Assembly (NCBI RefSeq): GCF_018130385.1
Contig: NZ_JAFCLU010000003.1
Coordinates: 1 to 64,000 of the forward strand
Direction: 5' to 3'
Length of the DNA: 64,000 nt
Source: Bradyrhizobium sp. AUGA SZCCT0283
Lineage (GTDB): Bacteria > Pseudomonadota > Alphaproteobacteria > Rhizobiales > Xanthobacteraceae
Under the pieces are notes generated by a model that saw only the letters and a list, made by a program, of their open reading frames with translations, did not search any database and was not told the DNA's origin. This document shows, piece by piece, positions 1 to 8,807 of this stretch. The stretch's first letter is position 1; every line of letters begins with the position of its first letter. The translations under genes and the position numbers were made by a program.

Positions 1-137
1 GCGCCACAGCAGTGCGTCAATTACTTTCGGCATGCTGGCTATGGACAATGACCCGCATCAAGTGGAAAGCGCTCTAGGTTGGTCTAAATGACCGGTTTGC
101 CGACGTCTCCCCCAAATCAATCTTTTGTCGGACGCGT

Positions 138-260
138 TTATCGCCGCCGACTTTCCGCCAGCGTAATAGCGCCGGCAGCCACCAGGACAATGACGATGAC
201 AGTGGCAAGCGCCTCCACTGAGGCCAGGGTGTCGTACCAGTTGTTCCAAAGCTCAAGCAT
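138..260 (-). CDS. Possible 40-aa single-pass membrane peptide
   Basis: This is a short open frame whose product has a polar start (MLELWNNWYDTL) and then one strongly hydrophobic stretch of about 18 residues (residues 17-34), ending in a basic tail (ESRRR). That layout fits a small inner-membrane peptide. The ATG at 260 is preferred because the frame upstream of it looks like non-coding Arg/Ala/Pro-rich translation. I do not recognise a family. It lies in the accessory patch at the left edge and could be a chance frame. Confidence 0.3.
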   Translation of the reverse strand: MLELWNNWYDTLASVEALATVIVIVLVAAGAITLAESRRR

Positions 261-650
261 GCGCTGGCCTCTATCGAGCGCGCGCCCACCAGCGATAAAA
301 TACAATCTGTCGAAAGGACGTGCCTTCGCGCACAAGAATGCAATGCTACGTTTCGTCGCGTGCGTTTTGATCGCGCGGCAACATGACCTATGCTGTGCCG
401 GTATTGGGGCCGCGCTACCTTTCGGACGCCCGCATATCGAGCGAAGGATTACGGTCGCCGCGCAGTGAGTCGGCCGGACCGAGAACATGATCGGCCTTGC
501 CCTAAATGCTGGCATGCTGGCCGAGACTGGGATTGGCACCTTAAGGAAATTGCCGGCTCGACTGACGATGTCCGGTCTCTAGAGGGCAAAGCCGGACCTC
601 GTGGCTGCACTGCTCGATGTCTGTCCGATTTAACCGGCGGAGATAAGAAC
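261..650. other. Intergenic stretch with no recognised gene
   Basis: About 390 bases with several overlapping open frames on both strands, none with recognisable domains or convincing starts. I see no RNA gene or repeat here. The last 20 bases carry the GGAG ribosome-binding sequence of the next gene. Confidence 0.4.
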
Positions 651-938
651 ATGCGATATGCTTTGGTCATCGCGATGTTGCTTGGGTCGACGCTTTTTGC
701 TCAGGCGGAGCCAATCGATCGTGACAAGTGGATCGCGCAGACTGGAAAAGCGAGCAAATCCTGCCTCGCTAAATTTCGGCAGAAATTCGGGGAAGACAAG
801 GGCCACAATTACTCACGCTGTGTGACAGATCAAACTAACAAAGCGATCGATGACTGCGTTGGCAGTAGTGAGTTTTCTAGCTGTGTTTTAGAAAAGTCAT
901 TGAGGGTATTGGAAGTCTGCGACCTCTCGAGCTGCTGA
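651..938 (+). CDS. Small secreted cysteine-rich protein (95 aa), function unknown
   Basis: The N-terminus MRYALVIAMLLGSTLFAQAE is a typical Sec signal peptide with probable cleavage after AQA. The mature part is about 75 residues and contains six cysteines spread across its length (SCLAKF, RCVTDQ, DDCVGS, SSCVLE, VCDLSSC), so disulfides in the periplasm are likely. A GGAG sequence sits about ten bases before the ATG at 651, which supports this start over longer versions. No enzymatic motif is visible and I do not recognise the family. It is an orphan between non-coding stretches next to mobile-element debris, which is consistent with an accessory gene. Confidence 0.6.
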   Translation: MRYALVIAMLLGSTLFAQAEPIDRDKWIAQTGKASKSCLAKFRQKFGEDKGHNYSRCVTDQTNKAIDDCVGSSEFSSCVLEKSLRVLEVCDLSSC

Positions 939-1191
939 AAGTACACGTCTCAGGTTGCCTTATCTAATATCGTGAAGGAGCCTCTCGCAACCAACAGCGA
1001 GTCGCCTGAACCTCTTCGGTGTACGGCCCGTGCTTGTAGATGGCGAGAACTACCACGGGCTGCGCGAGCCCAAACCTCACCATGGTCGTCGCGCAAGCTG
1101 GAGAGGCGATTGAATAACATCTGGACGCCGTCTATTGGCACAAACCGGCGGTTGGCGGATGGGCAGAGCATGTCCGCTCTGCGCAAGTATT

Positions 1192-1258
1192 TCAGACATC
1201 AACTTGTTCCGCTATTGCCAGGGCGTCATCGACCTCGATGCCGAGATATCGCAGATAG
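1192..1258 (-). pseudogene. C-terminal stub of a tyrosine recombinase/integrase
   Basis: Read on the minus strand, the sequence ends in HYLRYLGIEVDDALAIAEQV followed by two residues and a TGA at 1194-1192. This matches what I remember of the last residues of plasmid- or phage-type tyrosine recombinases, where YLG contains the catalytic tyrosine region. Only about 22 codons remain. The similarity stops at the terminal inverted repeat of the element beginning at 1259, so the gene was probably interrupted there and the rest lost. The assignment rests on a short motif. Confidence 0.45.
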
Positions 1259-1467
1259 TGTTGAAAAAGTCTTCTTGGGGTGACGACCAGAATTTTTCAG
1301 GGCCGCTGATGCGTTTCGCACGCGGCGATATTAGGGGCCACATCGATTCACACAAAAACGACCACGGAGCTTCGTATGAGCGCTACGGAGTATTGCAGTG
1401 GTGGAGTCGGCTAAGAATCAGCTTTTGCGAGGTTTTCGGCGTCGTTCAGTTTTAGACTTTTGCAACA
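1259..1467. mobile_element. 209-bp element bounded by 13-bp terminal inverted repeats
   Basis: The left end TGTTGAAAAAGTC (1259-1271) and right end GACTTTTGCAACA (1455-1467) are inverted repeats matching at 12 of 13 positions. The 183 bases between them contain no credible gene. The left end sits exactly where similarity to the integrase stub stops. The structure fits a MITE or an internally deleted insertion sequence. No flanking target duplication is obvious. Confidence 0.5.
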
Positions 1468-1529
1468 CTATCGGCACTTTTTGAGACATGCCGAGGCGAT
1501 CTGATTATGTCCGATGTTCGGGTGCCGGC

Positions 1530-1832
1530 TCAACCGGTCGACGCAACACAGGCGTTAAATCTCTGTGCTGGTGTTTCAAATTGCAAGGTCTCACGTGGTC
1601 GTTCGTTTAGCTGACGAGCCACTTTGTTCAGATGGGCTTGCGAATGCATCGACAAGTCGGTGCCCTTAGGAAAGTACTGTCTCAGCAGGCCATTGGTATT
1701 CTCGTTCGACCCGCGTTGCCACGGGCTTTGCGGATCGCAAAAATAGACGTCGATTTTGGTCGCCAACGTAAAGCGACGATGATCCGTAAGTTCCTTGCCC
1801 CGGTCCCAGGTCAGGGATTTATATAGCTCCAC
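1530..1832 (-). pseudogene. IS30-family transposase, 5'-truncated
   Basis: About 100 C-terminal codons of an IS30-type DDE transposase. Recognisable pieces in order are [10 protein letters not shown], with the second catalytic Asp, then [19 protein letters not shown], with the catalytic Glu, then QYFPKGTDL and [13 protein letters not shown]30 transposases are usually 330-380 residues, so the DNA-binding half and the first catalytic Asp are absent. The frame opens with GTG at 1832 only because the sequence joins foreign DNA there: five bases further lies the stop codon of ubiA. The copy cannot be active. Confidence 0.85.
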
Positions 1833-1836
1833 GGAT

Positions 1837-2763
1837 TCAGCGCATCACCGCATCGGCCAGCAAGCCCGCGAACAAGAACAGCCCCGCATCGCGGTTGGAC
1901 CTGAAGAGGCGCAGGCACAGCGCGGGATCGCTGATGTCCAGTCGCCGGATCTGCCGGGCGAGATGCGCGGCGAAGGCGATCAGGCCGATCCATGCCGGCC
2001 AGCGCGCGCCGCCCAGCACCAGTGCTGCGCCGATCAAGACCACCGCGAGCGAATACAACACCGAAAGCGCCAGGTGGGTGCGCGCGCCGAACAGGCGCGC
2101 GGTGGACTTGATGCCGATCAGCGCGTCGTCCTCGGTGTCCTGGTGGGCGTAGATCGTGTCGTAGCCGATCACCCAGGCGATCGAGCCGGCATAGAGCGCG
2201 AGCGCGGTCAGATCGATCCGCCCGAGCGTGACGGCGAACCCCATCAGCGCGCCCCATGAGAACGCCAGGCCCAGCACGACCTGCGGCCACCAGGTGATAC
2301 GCTTCATGAAGGGATAGACCGCGACGATGACGAGCGAGGCGATGCCGGTCATGATCGCGAAGCGGTTGAATTGCAGCAGTACCAGAAGTCCGATCAGCGC
2401 CTGCAGGACCAGGAAGGCAAACGCCTGCGCCACGCTGATCTGCCCGGCGGGCAATGGCCGCGACCGCGTCCGCTCGACGCGCGCGTCGAGATCGCGGTCG
2501 GTGATGTCGTTCCAGGCGCACCCCGCCCCGCGCATGACAAAGGCGCCGATCAAGAACAGCACAATCACGAGCGGCAATTGCGAGACGTCGTGGGCAATGC
2601 CGGCGGCCAGCGCCGCCGACCACCAGCACGGCATCAGCAACAGCCACGATCCGATCGGACGGTCGAAACGGGAAAGCCGCAAGTAGGGCCGCGACCAGGA
2701 CGGCGCGCGCGTATCGACCCAGTTGCCGGTCGCGTCGGCAACGCGGGCGGTCGCGTCGCTCAT
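1837..2763 (-). CDS. ubiA: 4-hydroxybenzoate polyprenyltransferase UbiA
   Basis: A 308-residue integral membrane prenyltransferase that joins 4-hydroxybenzoate to the polyprenyl tail in ubiquinone synthesis. Both Asp-rich motifs that bind Mg-pyrophosphate are intact: NDITDRDLD at residues 85-93 and [12 protein letters not shown] at 202-213. About eight hydrophobic segments are visible and the length is normal for the family. It is the second gene of a likely two-gene unit, starting 10 bases after the preceding secreted-protein gene. The IS30 fragment begins only a few bases past its TGA, but the C-terminus ([12 protein letters not shown]) looks complete. Confidence 0.95.
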   Translation of the reverse strand: MSDATARVADATGNWVDTRAPSWSRPYLRLSRFDRPIGSWLLLMPCWWSAALAAGIAHDVSQLPLVIVLFLIGAFVMRGAGCAWNDITDRDLDARVERTRSRPLPAGQISVAQAFAFLVLQALIGLLVLLQFNRFAIMTGIASLVIVAVYPFMKRITWWPQVVLGLAFSWGALMGFAVTLGRIDLTALALYAGSIAWVIGYDTIYAHQDTEDDALIGIKSTARLFGARTHLALSVLYSLAVVLIGAALVLGGARWPAWIGLIAFAAHLARQIRRLDISDPALCLRLFRSNRDAGLFLFAGLLADAVMR

Positions 2764-2773
2764 CGGACCGGGC

Positions 2774-3436
2774 TCATCGCGCGAGAACGTTGCCGTTCAG
2801 CGTATCGAAGGTGCTGCCGCCCTTCTTGACAGTCTGCGCCTCGGGGAGCGCCGCCGAAGAGCCCAGCACTTCGCTGAGGCTCGGACCGGCCGGTCCCCGT
2901 GCCTGCGCCTGCTGCGCGACGGCACAGACCTGATTCTGCATCTTCTCGGTGTTCTTGTGGCCGTTCTTGAGTTGATCGGCGATCTGCGGCGGAATTCCGC
3001 ACTTGGCGGAATTCGTCTGGACATATGAGATCATCTTCAGTTCGGCCTGGCCGAAATTTTTAATCAGCTTGCAGGCCTCGTCCGGCGGCGCCTTGCGGTC
3101 GCTCGCGGCCTTGATCAGCTTGCCGCGCCGCTCGGCTTCCTCACGCAGGGGAACGAACCCTTTCATGCAGGCGTCCGCCGAACCGCTGGCCTGTGGCGGC
3201 GGCGCTCCGCCACCGAAGCCGCCACCGACCGGGGCGGCACCTTGCGTCGGGAACGGCGACGGCGCGCCGACCGAAGCCGACGGCGCAGCGCCATTCACTG
3301 GCGGAAACGGCGAAGCATTCGCAGGTGCCGCGCTCTGGTTGGGCAATGGCGCCGGAAACGCACCTTGCGCAAACACTTGCCCGGCATGAACGGTCACGAC
3401 GGCAGCGGTCAGCGGCACAATCAGGCGGCGAATCAT
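2774..3436 (-). CDS. Secreted Pro/Gly/Ala-rich hypothetical protein (220 aa)
   Basis: The start MIRRLIVPLTAAVVTVHAGQ with FAQG following is a signal peptide. Residues 25-90 are a low-complexity Pro/Ala/Gly/Ser linker, and the C-terminal 120 residues form a mostly helical domain with cysteines at DACMKGF, EACKLIKN, KCGIPP and QVCAVA. No catalytic motif is visible and I do not know a functional name. The ATG at 3436 is chosen over the TTG directly before it; GGAG lies about 13 bases upstream. It is followed closely by ubiA and probably shares its transcript. It diverges from rsmE across about 200 bases. Confidence 0.75.
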   Translation of the reverse strand: MIRRLIVPLTAAVVTVHAGQVFAQGAFPAPLPNQSAAPANASPFPPVNGAAPSASVGAPSPFPTQGAAPVGGGFGGGAPPPQASGSADACMKGFVPLREEAERRGKLIKAASDRKAPPDEACKLIKNFGQAELKMISYVQTNSAKCGIPPQIADQLKNGHKNTEKMQNQVCAVAQQAQARGPAGPSLSEVLGSSAALPEAQTVKKGGSTFDTLNGNVLAR

Positions 3437-3639
3437 CAAGGGTTATTCTCCGGCAAGGTCAGGCAGCCCCAACGTCTTCCGAACGACGCAGATTTGCGAC
3501 GGGCTTTTTACGATTCCTGCCGACGCTTAACAACCCGTTGATTGGGGCAGCAGCGCGGCGCATGGCTGCCGGAAAGCCAAAAACAGCCTCCGGATTCTAG
3601 CGCTTTAGGCTAAAAGCGCCCGGAAACGGAACATTACCG

Positions 3640-4392
3640 ATGCCTGACCTCGATTTTCGCGCCCCTCGCCTGTTCGTCGACGCCCCCTTGCGCGAGGGCG
3701 AGAAAATCGCGCTGGAGCGCAACCAGAGCAACTATCTGGGCAATGTGCTCAGGCTTTCCGCCGGCGAAAACATCCTGGTGTTCAACGGCCGCGACGGCGA
3801 GTGGCAGGCGGAGATCGAGGGCCGCAAGCGGCCCGACAGTCTGACGATCGTCGCGCGGACGCGGACGCAGGACCGCCTGCCCGACATCGCCTATGTCTTT
3901 GCGCCGCTGAAACACGCCCGCCTCGATTACATGGTGCAGAAGGCAGTCGAGATGGGGGCCTCGGCGCTGCAGCCGGTGTTGACGCGGCACACCCAGGTTT
4001 CGCGGGTCAACGTTGAGCGGATGCGCGCCAATGTCGTCGAGGCCGCCGAGCAGTGCGGCATCCTGAGCCTTGCCGCCGTCGCTGAGCCGATCGCGCTCGA
4101 CCGCTTTCTCGACAAGCGCGAGACCAAGCGCCTGCTGGTGTTCTGCGACGAGGCGGCCGACATCGGCAATCCCATCAAGGCGCTGCAACAGGGATTATCT
4201 GCGGCCGAGGGGATCGACGTCGTGATCGGCCCCGAGGGCGGATTTGCCGAGGACGAACGGGCGCTGTTGCTGCGGCAGCCGAGGGCGCTGCGGCTGTCGT
4301 TGGGGCCCCGCATCCTGCGCGCGGACACCGCCGGCGTCGCCGCGCTGGCGCTGGTGCAGGCGGCGCTGGGGGACTGGCAGGGGCCGGGATAG
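3640..4392 (+). CDS. rsmE: 16S rRNA (uracil1498-N3)-methyltransferase RsmE
   Basis: A 250-residue SPOUT-class methyltransferase that methylates N3 of U1498 in 16S rRNA using S-adenosylmethionine. The knot motifs are clear near the C-terminus: VIGPEGGFAEDE followed by LGPRILRADTAGVAALAL, which form the cofactor pocket. An N-terminal PUA-like region begins with APRLFVDAPL. Length and motif order match the family. It diverges from the ubiA unit and stands alone, 168 bases before hisZ. The ribosome-binding site is weak (GGAAAC). Confidence 0.95.
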   Translation: MPDLDFRAPRLFVDAPLREGEKIALERNQSNYLGNVLRLSAGENILVFNGRDGEWQAEIEGRKRPDSLTIVARTRTQDRLPDIAYVFAPLKHARLDYMVQKAVEMGASALQPVLTRHTQVSRVNVERMRANVVEAAEQCGILSLAAVAEPIALDRFLDKRETKRLLVFCDEAADIGNPIKALQQGLSAAEGIDVVIGPEGGFAEDERALLLRQPRALRLSLGPRILRADTAGVAALALVQAALGDWQGPG

Positions 4393-4560
4393 CCGATGGA
4401 GGGCTGATCCGGCGAAGCACCACCCATTAATTCAGTTGGCCAATCCCTGTCGAAACGCCGCCCCGGCCGTGCTAAGGCCTGCGCCAACGAGGCCCCGGAA
4501 GCCCCCGGGGAGCCCCAAACGAACCCTGGAACCCGGTTTTTCCGGATATTTGGACCTGAA

Positions 4561-5739
4561 ATGACCGCGACCGCTGTCGTCAGAGGTGCTGCCGGGTCCG
4601 CCGCCTGGGCGGACGCGCTGCTATTGTCGTTTGCACAAGGCGGCTACGTCCAGGCCCACCCCGGCATCCTGCAGCCGGCCGAGCCGTTCCTCGACCTCTC
4701 CGGCGAGGACATCCGCAAGAGCCTTTACCTCACCACCGACGCCGCCGGCGAGGAGCTCTGCCTGCGCCCCGACCTCACCATTCCGGTGGCGCGCGACTAC
4801 CTCGCCTCCGCCAGCGCCGGAAAGCCCGCGGGCTTCAGCTATCTCGGGCCGGTGTTTCGCTATCGCGGCGGCTGCCCAAGCGAATTCCTGCAGGCCGGCA
4901 TCGAATCCTTCGGCCGGCAGGACCGCGCCGCGGCGGATGCCGAAATGCTGGCGCTGGCGCTGGAAGCAACCTCCGCCTTCGGACTGAAGAATGTCGACAT
5001 CCGCACCGGCGACGTCGCCCTGTTCACCGCGCTGATCGACGCGCTCAATCTCTATCCGGTGTGGCGGCGGCGGCTGATCAAGGATTTCAACCGCAAGGTC
5101 AGCCTCACTGAGGACATCGAACGGCTGACGCTTTCGACCGCGCCCGGCCGCAACGAATATGAGGGCGTGCTGGCCGCACTTGCCGGTTCCGACCGCAAGG
5201 CGGCGCTGGCGCTGGTCACCGACCTGATGTCGATCGCCGGCACCACCAATGTCGGCGGACGGACGGTTGCCGAAATCGCCGACCGCTTCCTCGAACAATC
5301 GACGCTGAAAGGCGGCGCGCTGCCGCGCGACGCGCTTGCCATCATCAAGCGCTTCCTCGGCATCGCGGGCGATCCCGATGAATCGGTGGCGCAACTGCGT
5401 GCGCTCGCAGCCGACGCCAAGCTCGATCTTGCAGCCGCCATCGATCAGCTTGAAAGCCGCGTCGGCTTCATGGCCGCACGCGGCATCGACACGAAGCTCA
5501 TGCGGTTTTCCACCTCGTTCGGCCGTGGGCTTGATTATTACACCGGCTTCGAATTCGAGCTGCACGACGCAGGGAAGACCTTGGGCAACGGCGTCGAACC
5601 GCTGGTGGCGGGCGGGCGCTATGATGGCCTGATGACGCAGCTCGGTTCGCCGACGCCGATCCCGGCGGTCGGATTCTCGGTCTGGATCGAGGCCCTGACG
5701 CAGTCAGGCAAAACCGTCTCGGAAGGGAGCGCCGCATGA
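4561..5739 (+). CDS. hisZ: ATP phosphoribosyltransferase regulatory subunit HisZ
   Basis: A 392-residue paralogue of the histidyl-tRNA synthetase catalytic core that lacks tRNA-charging function and regulates HisG in the first step of histidine synthesis. Class II synthetase landmarks remain: [16 protein letters not shown] (motif 2 region), FRYRGG, and [14 protein letters not shown], with the C-terminal AGGRYDGL. There is no anticodon-binding domain, which separates it from HisS. Its TGA overlaps the ATG of hisG (ATGA at 5736-5739), so the two are translationally coupled. HisZ normally accompanies short-form HisG; see the finding on the long HisG here. Confidence 0.9.
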   Translation: MTATAVVRGAAGSAAWADALLLSFAQGGYVQAHPGILQPAEPFLDLSGEDIRKSLYLTTDAAGEELCLRPDLTIPVARDYLASASAGKPAGFSYLGPVFRYRGGCPSEFLQAGIESFGRQDRAAADAEMLALALEATSAFGLKNVDIRTGDVALFTALIDALNLYPVWRRRLIKDFNRKVSLTEDIERLTLSTAPGRNEYEGVLAALAGSDRKAALALVTDLMSIAGTTNVGGRTVAEIADRFLEQSTLKGGALPRDALAIIKRFLGIAGDPDESVAQLRALAADAKLDLAAAIDQLESRVGFMAARGIDTKLMRFSTSFGRGLDYYTGFEFELHDAGKTLGNGVEPLVAGGRYDGLMTQLGSPTPIPAVGFSVWIEALTQSGKTVSEGSAA

Positions 5740-6713
5740 CCGCCCCCTTCGTTCTCGCCGTTCCCTCCAAGGGTCGCCTGCAGGAGAACGCCGAGGCCTT
5801 TTTCACGCGCGCCGGGCTCTCGCTGGCGAAACCGCGCGGCGCACGCGACTATCGCGGCACCATCGCGGGCCTCGACAATGTCGAGATCGCCTATCTCTCC
5901 GCGAGCGAGATCGCTTCGCAATTGGCGCGCGGCATGGTGCATCTCGGCGTCACCGGCGAAGACCTGCTGCGCGAAAGCATTGCGGACGCCGACAAGCGCG
6001 TGCTGCTGATCGACAATCTCGGCTTCGGCAGCGCCAATGTCGTGGTCGCGGTGCCGCAGGCCTGGATCGACGTCCGCACCATGGCCGATCTCGACGACGT
6101 CACCACCGGTTTCCGCGCCCAGCACAACCGGCGGATGCGGGTCGCGACCAAATACATCAATTTGACGCGCAACTTCTTCGCTTCCCACGGCGTGGTCGAT
6201 TACCGCATCGTCGAAAGCGCCGGCGCCACCGAGGGCGCGCCTGCCGTCGGCACCGCCGAGATGATCGTCGACATCACCACCACCGGCGCCACCCTGGCCG
6301 CCAATGGGCTGAAGGTGCTGGACGACGGCGTGATCCTGCGCAGCCAGGCCAACCTCGTGGCGTCCCGCGATGCCGACTGGTCGACTGACGCCCGCGAGAC
6401 CGCGCGCGTCATCCTCGACCACATCGCCGCGCGGGCGCGGGCCAGCAAATACCGCGAGGTTCGCACCCGGTTCGCCGGCTGCAACGATTCGCTGCTGGCG
6501 GAAGCCCACAACCGGTTTGGCGTGGTAGCACCGTTCGGCGGGCCGACCTCGTCGGGCATGATCACGCTGCACTGCCCGCCGATGCAGCTTTACGCGCTCG
6601 GCAGTTTCCTGCGTGAACACGGCGCCGACACGGTTTCGATCGCCTCGCTCGACTATGTGCTCGACCGGGAAAACCCGTTGTTTGCCAGGCTCGAGGCGTT
6701 CTTGCGGCAATAA
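5736..6713 (+). CDS. hisG: ATP phosphoribosyltransferase HisG (long form)
   Basis: It catalyses condensation of ATP with PRPP, the committed step of histidine synthesis. The N-terminus [16 protein letters not shown] and the PRPP loop region [15 protein letters not shown] are diagnostic. At 325 residues it is far longer than the roughly 210-230 residues of short-form HisG. The last 100 or so residues (from about [17 protein letters not shown] through [14 protein letters not shown]) resemble the C-terminal ACT-like domain of long-form enzymes, which give histidine feedback without HisZ. It overlaps hisZ by four bases. The name is certain; the subfamily is an inference. Confidence 0.93.
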   Translation: MTAPFVLAVPSKGRLQENAEAFFTRAGLSLAKPRGARDYRGTIAGLDNVEIAYLSASEIASQLARGMVHLGVTGEDLLRESIADADKRVLLIDNLGFGSANVVVAVPQAWIDVRTMADLDDVTTGFRAQHNRRMRVATKYINLTRNFFASHGVVDYRIVESAGATEGAPAVGTAEMIVDITTTGATLAANGLKVLDDGVILRSQANLVASRDADWSTDARETARVILDHIAARARASKYREVRTRFAGCNDSLLAEAHNRFGVVAPFGGPTSSGMITLHCPPMQLYALGSFLREHGADTVSIASLDYVLDRENPLFARLEAFLRQ

Positions 6714-6788
6714 GCCTGCCGTTTCGTTCATCGTTGCGACAGGTGGCGGCAGGTAGGATATACGGTTGGATAATCTGGGACCTGATCG

Positions 6789-7838
6789 ATGACGCTCGGC
6801 TCTGACGTTTCCCGCCTGTCGACGACCGCAGCCGGCGCCGCCGCGGCGCAAGGCCTGTCGATTGTCGTGCCGCTGTACAACGAGGCGGCGGGGCTCGTTT
6901 TGCTGCACGGGCGGCTGGTCGGCCTCGCCCGCACGCTGAAGGCGCGTTACGGCCTTGCCAGCGAAGTGGTCTATGTCGACGACGGCAGCGCCGACAATAC
7001 GCTGGCGATCGCACGCACGCTTGACGCTGATGCACTCGACATCCAGGTGGTGTCGCTGTCGCGCAATTTCGGCAAGGAGGCCGCGCTGATGGCGGGGCTG
7101 GACCATGCAAGGCGCGGCGCTGTTCTGTTCATGGACGGCGACGGCCAGCATCCGCCTGATATGGTCGAAAAGCTGGTCTCGCACTGGATCGATGACGGCT
7201 ACGACGTCGTCTATACGGCGAAGGCGCATCGCGACAATGAATCGTTCCTGCGCCGCCAGGCGGTGCACGGCTTCTACGCGCTGATCAACTGGGGCGCGCG
7301 GCAGAAGATCCCCGAGGATGCCGGCGATTTCCGCCTGCTGTCGCCGCGCGCGGCCACGGCGCTGCGCCAGCTTCCCGAGCGCAACCGCTTCTTCAAGGGC
7401 CTGTCGAACTGGATCGGCTTCCGCCAGATCCGCGTCGATTACGAGCCAGCGCCGCGCGCGCACGGCGTCACGACGTTCAGCCCGGGCCGGCTGATCGGCC
7501 TGTCGATCGAGGGCTTGACGTCGTTCTCGGTGGCGCCGCTGCGCTTTGCCAGCCTGCTCGGCGTGCTGCTGGCGATCAGCGCCTTCCTGTTCGGCCTGAC
7601 CATTCTCTGGGAGGTCTGGACCACCGGCAAGCAGGTCCCCGGCTATCCCTCGCTGATGATCGGCCTGATGACGATCGGCGGCGTGCAGCTCATCATGATC
7701 GGCATCGTCGGCGAATATATCGGCAAGATCCTCTCCGAGCTGAAGGCGCGTCCGATCTACTTCGTCGCCGAGCATTCCGAAAAGTGCGCCGATGGCGAGA
7801 CGTCGGCGAGCGCCACTGAGCGGACCGCGGCGGAATGA
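6789..7838 (+). CDS. Family 2 glycosyltransferase, polyprenyl-phosphate type, membrane-anchored
   Basis: A 349-residue enzyme of the DPM1/GtrB/ArnC group, which moves a sugar from a nucleotide donor onto polyprenyl phosphate at the inner membrane. The GT-A core shows IVVPLYNEAAGL, VYVDDGSADNT, SRNFGKEAALMAGLDHA and MDGDGQHPPD, the last containing the donor-binding Asp cluster. Two hydrophobic segments at the C-terminus (about residues 255-280 and 285-315) match the usual anchor. It overlaps the following deacetylase gene by four bases, suggesting the pair modifies one lipid-linked sugar. The sugar cannot be told from the sequence. Confidence 0.88.
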   Translation: MTLGSDVSRLSTTAAGAAAAQGLSIVVPLYNEAAGLVLLHGRLVGLARTLKARYGLASEVVYVDDGSADNTLAIARTLDADALDIQVVSLSRNFGKEAALMAGLDHARRGAVLFMDGDGQHPPDMVEKLVSHWIDDGYDVVYTAKAHRDNESFLRRQAVHGFYALINWGARQKIPEDAGDFRLLSPRAATALRQLPERNRFFKGLSNWIGFRQIRVDYEPAPRAHGVTTFSPGRLIGLSIEGLTSFSVAPLRFASLLGVLLAISAFLFGLTILWEVWTTGKQVPGYPSLMIGLMTIGGVQLIMIGIVGEYIGKILSELKARPIYFVAEHSEKCADGETSASATERTAAE

Positions 7839-8677
7839 ACGATGCTGCGCCGCGCCGGATCTGGCTGTGCGCCGACGATTACGGGCTGGCCGATGGCGTC
7901 AACCGCGCCATTCGCGATTTGATCTCCCGCGGCCGTCTCAACGCGACCTCGGTGATGGTGGTAGGCCCGGCAATCGGGCGCGCCGAGGTCGCCGCGTTGC
8001 AGGACGCAGCGGCGAACAGCCCGCGTTGCGCGATCGGCCTGCACGCGACGCTGACCGCGCCGTTTCGTCCGCTGACGATGTATTTCCGGCCGCTCGATGG
8101 CGGGCTGTTCCTGCCGTTTCCGACCATGCTGCGATCAGGGCTGTTGCGGCGGCTCGATCCTGGAATGATCGAGGACGAACTGCTCGCACAACTTGCGGCC
8201 TTCAAGGAGCTGTTCGGCCGTGCGCCCGATTTCGTCGACGGCCACCAGCACGCGCAACTCTTCCCTGGGGTGCGCGACGCCTTCCTGCGCGCGGTGAAGG
8301 ACGCAGCCCCCGGCGCCTGGGTCCGCCAGGGCGGACGCCTCAAGCCCGTGGCCAAGCTGCTCGGCGCGCCCAAGGCCCTGGTGCTCGACGTCCTCAGCGC
8401 GCAATTCCGCAAGCGCGCCGCGATCGCCGAAATCCCGTTCAATCCCGCCTTCGCCGGCGCCTATGATTTTTCGCAACAGCCCGATTTCGGCGTGCTGATG
8501 CGGCATTTCCTCGATGGACTGCCGGAAGGCGGGCTGGTGATGTGCCACCCCGGCTTTGTCGATGAAACCCTCGAGAGCCTCGATCCCCTGACGACCCAGC
8601 GCGAGGCGGAACACGCGTTTCTGGCAAGCGATCGATTCCCGACATTGCTGGCGGCGAATAAAGTTACATTGAGTTGA
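7835..8677 (+). CDS. ChbG/HpnK (YdjC) family carbohydrate deacetylase
   Basis: A 280-residue protein of the YdjC superfamily, metal-dependent deacetylases acting on N-acetylated sugars or sugar lipids. The signature WLCADDYGLADGVN places the metal-binding Asp pair at residues 14-15, GLHATLTAPF supplies a His, and DGHQHAQLFPGVRDA gives the other metal-binding histidines. GLVMCHPGFVDE closes the fold. The ATG lies within the stop of the preceding glycosyltransferase gene, so the two probably act in succession, adding a sugar to a lipid carrier and then deacetylating it. HpnK itself belongs to hopanoid loci, but no hopanoid genes are nearby, so the specific name is withheld. Confidence 0.85.
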   Translation: MNDAAPRRIWLCADDYGLADGVNRAIRDLISRGRLNATSVMVVGPAIGRAEVAALQDAAANSPRCAIGLHATLTAPFRPLTMYFRPLDGGLFLPFPTMLRSGLLRRLDPGMIEDELLAQLAAFKELFGRAPDFVDGHQHAQLFPGVRDAFLRAVKDAAPGAWVRQGGRLKPVAKLLGAPKALVLDVLSAQFRKRAAIAEIPFNPAFAGAYDFSQQPDFGVLMRHFLDGLPEGGLVMCHPGFVDETLESLDPLTTQREAEHAFLASDRFPTLLAANKVTLS

Positions 8678-8807
8678 TAAGACTTATGGAAATCCCGGCG
8701 TTTTGTCGCCTACCAAAATTTAATTCGGCCACCCACTACTTGCGACACAAAGCCCGCCCTACATCTCCCCGGCGCGTCGACGACGATCCGACGCGAGGGA
8801 GAGGGCC

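Noticed and set aside
1135..1455. A 106-codon plus-strand frame in the accessory patch
   Set aside because: It is the antisense reading of the recombinase stub joined to the inverted-repeat element; no ribosome-binding site or domain.
5619..7775. A very long open frame on the minus strand opposite hisG and the glycosyltransferase
   Set aside because: It lies entirely antisense to genes with clear motifs, and its translation is Arg/Gln/Asp-rich without domains, as expected from GC-rich codon shadow.
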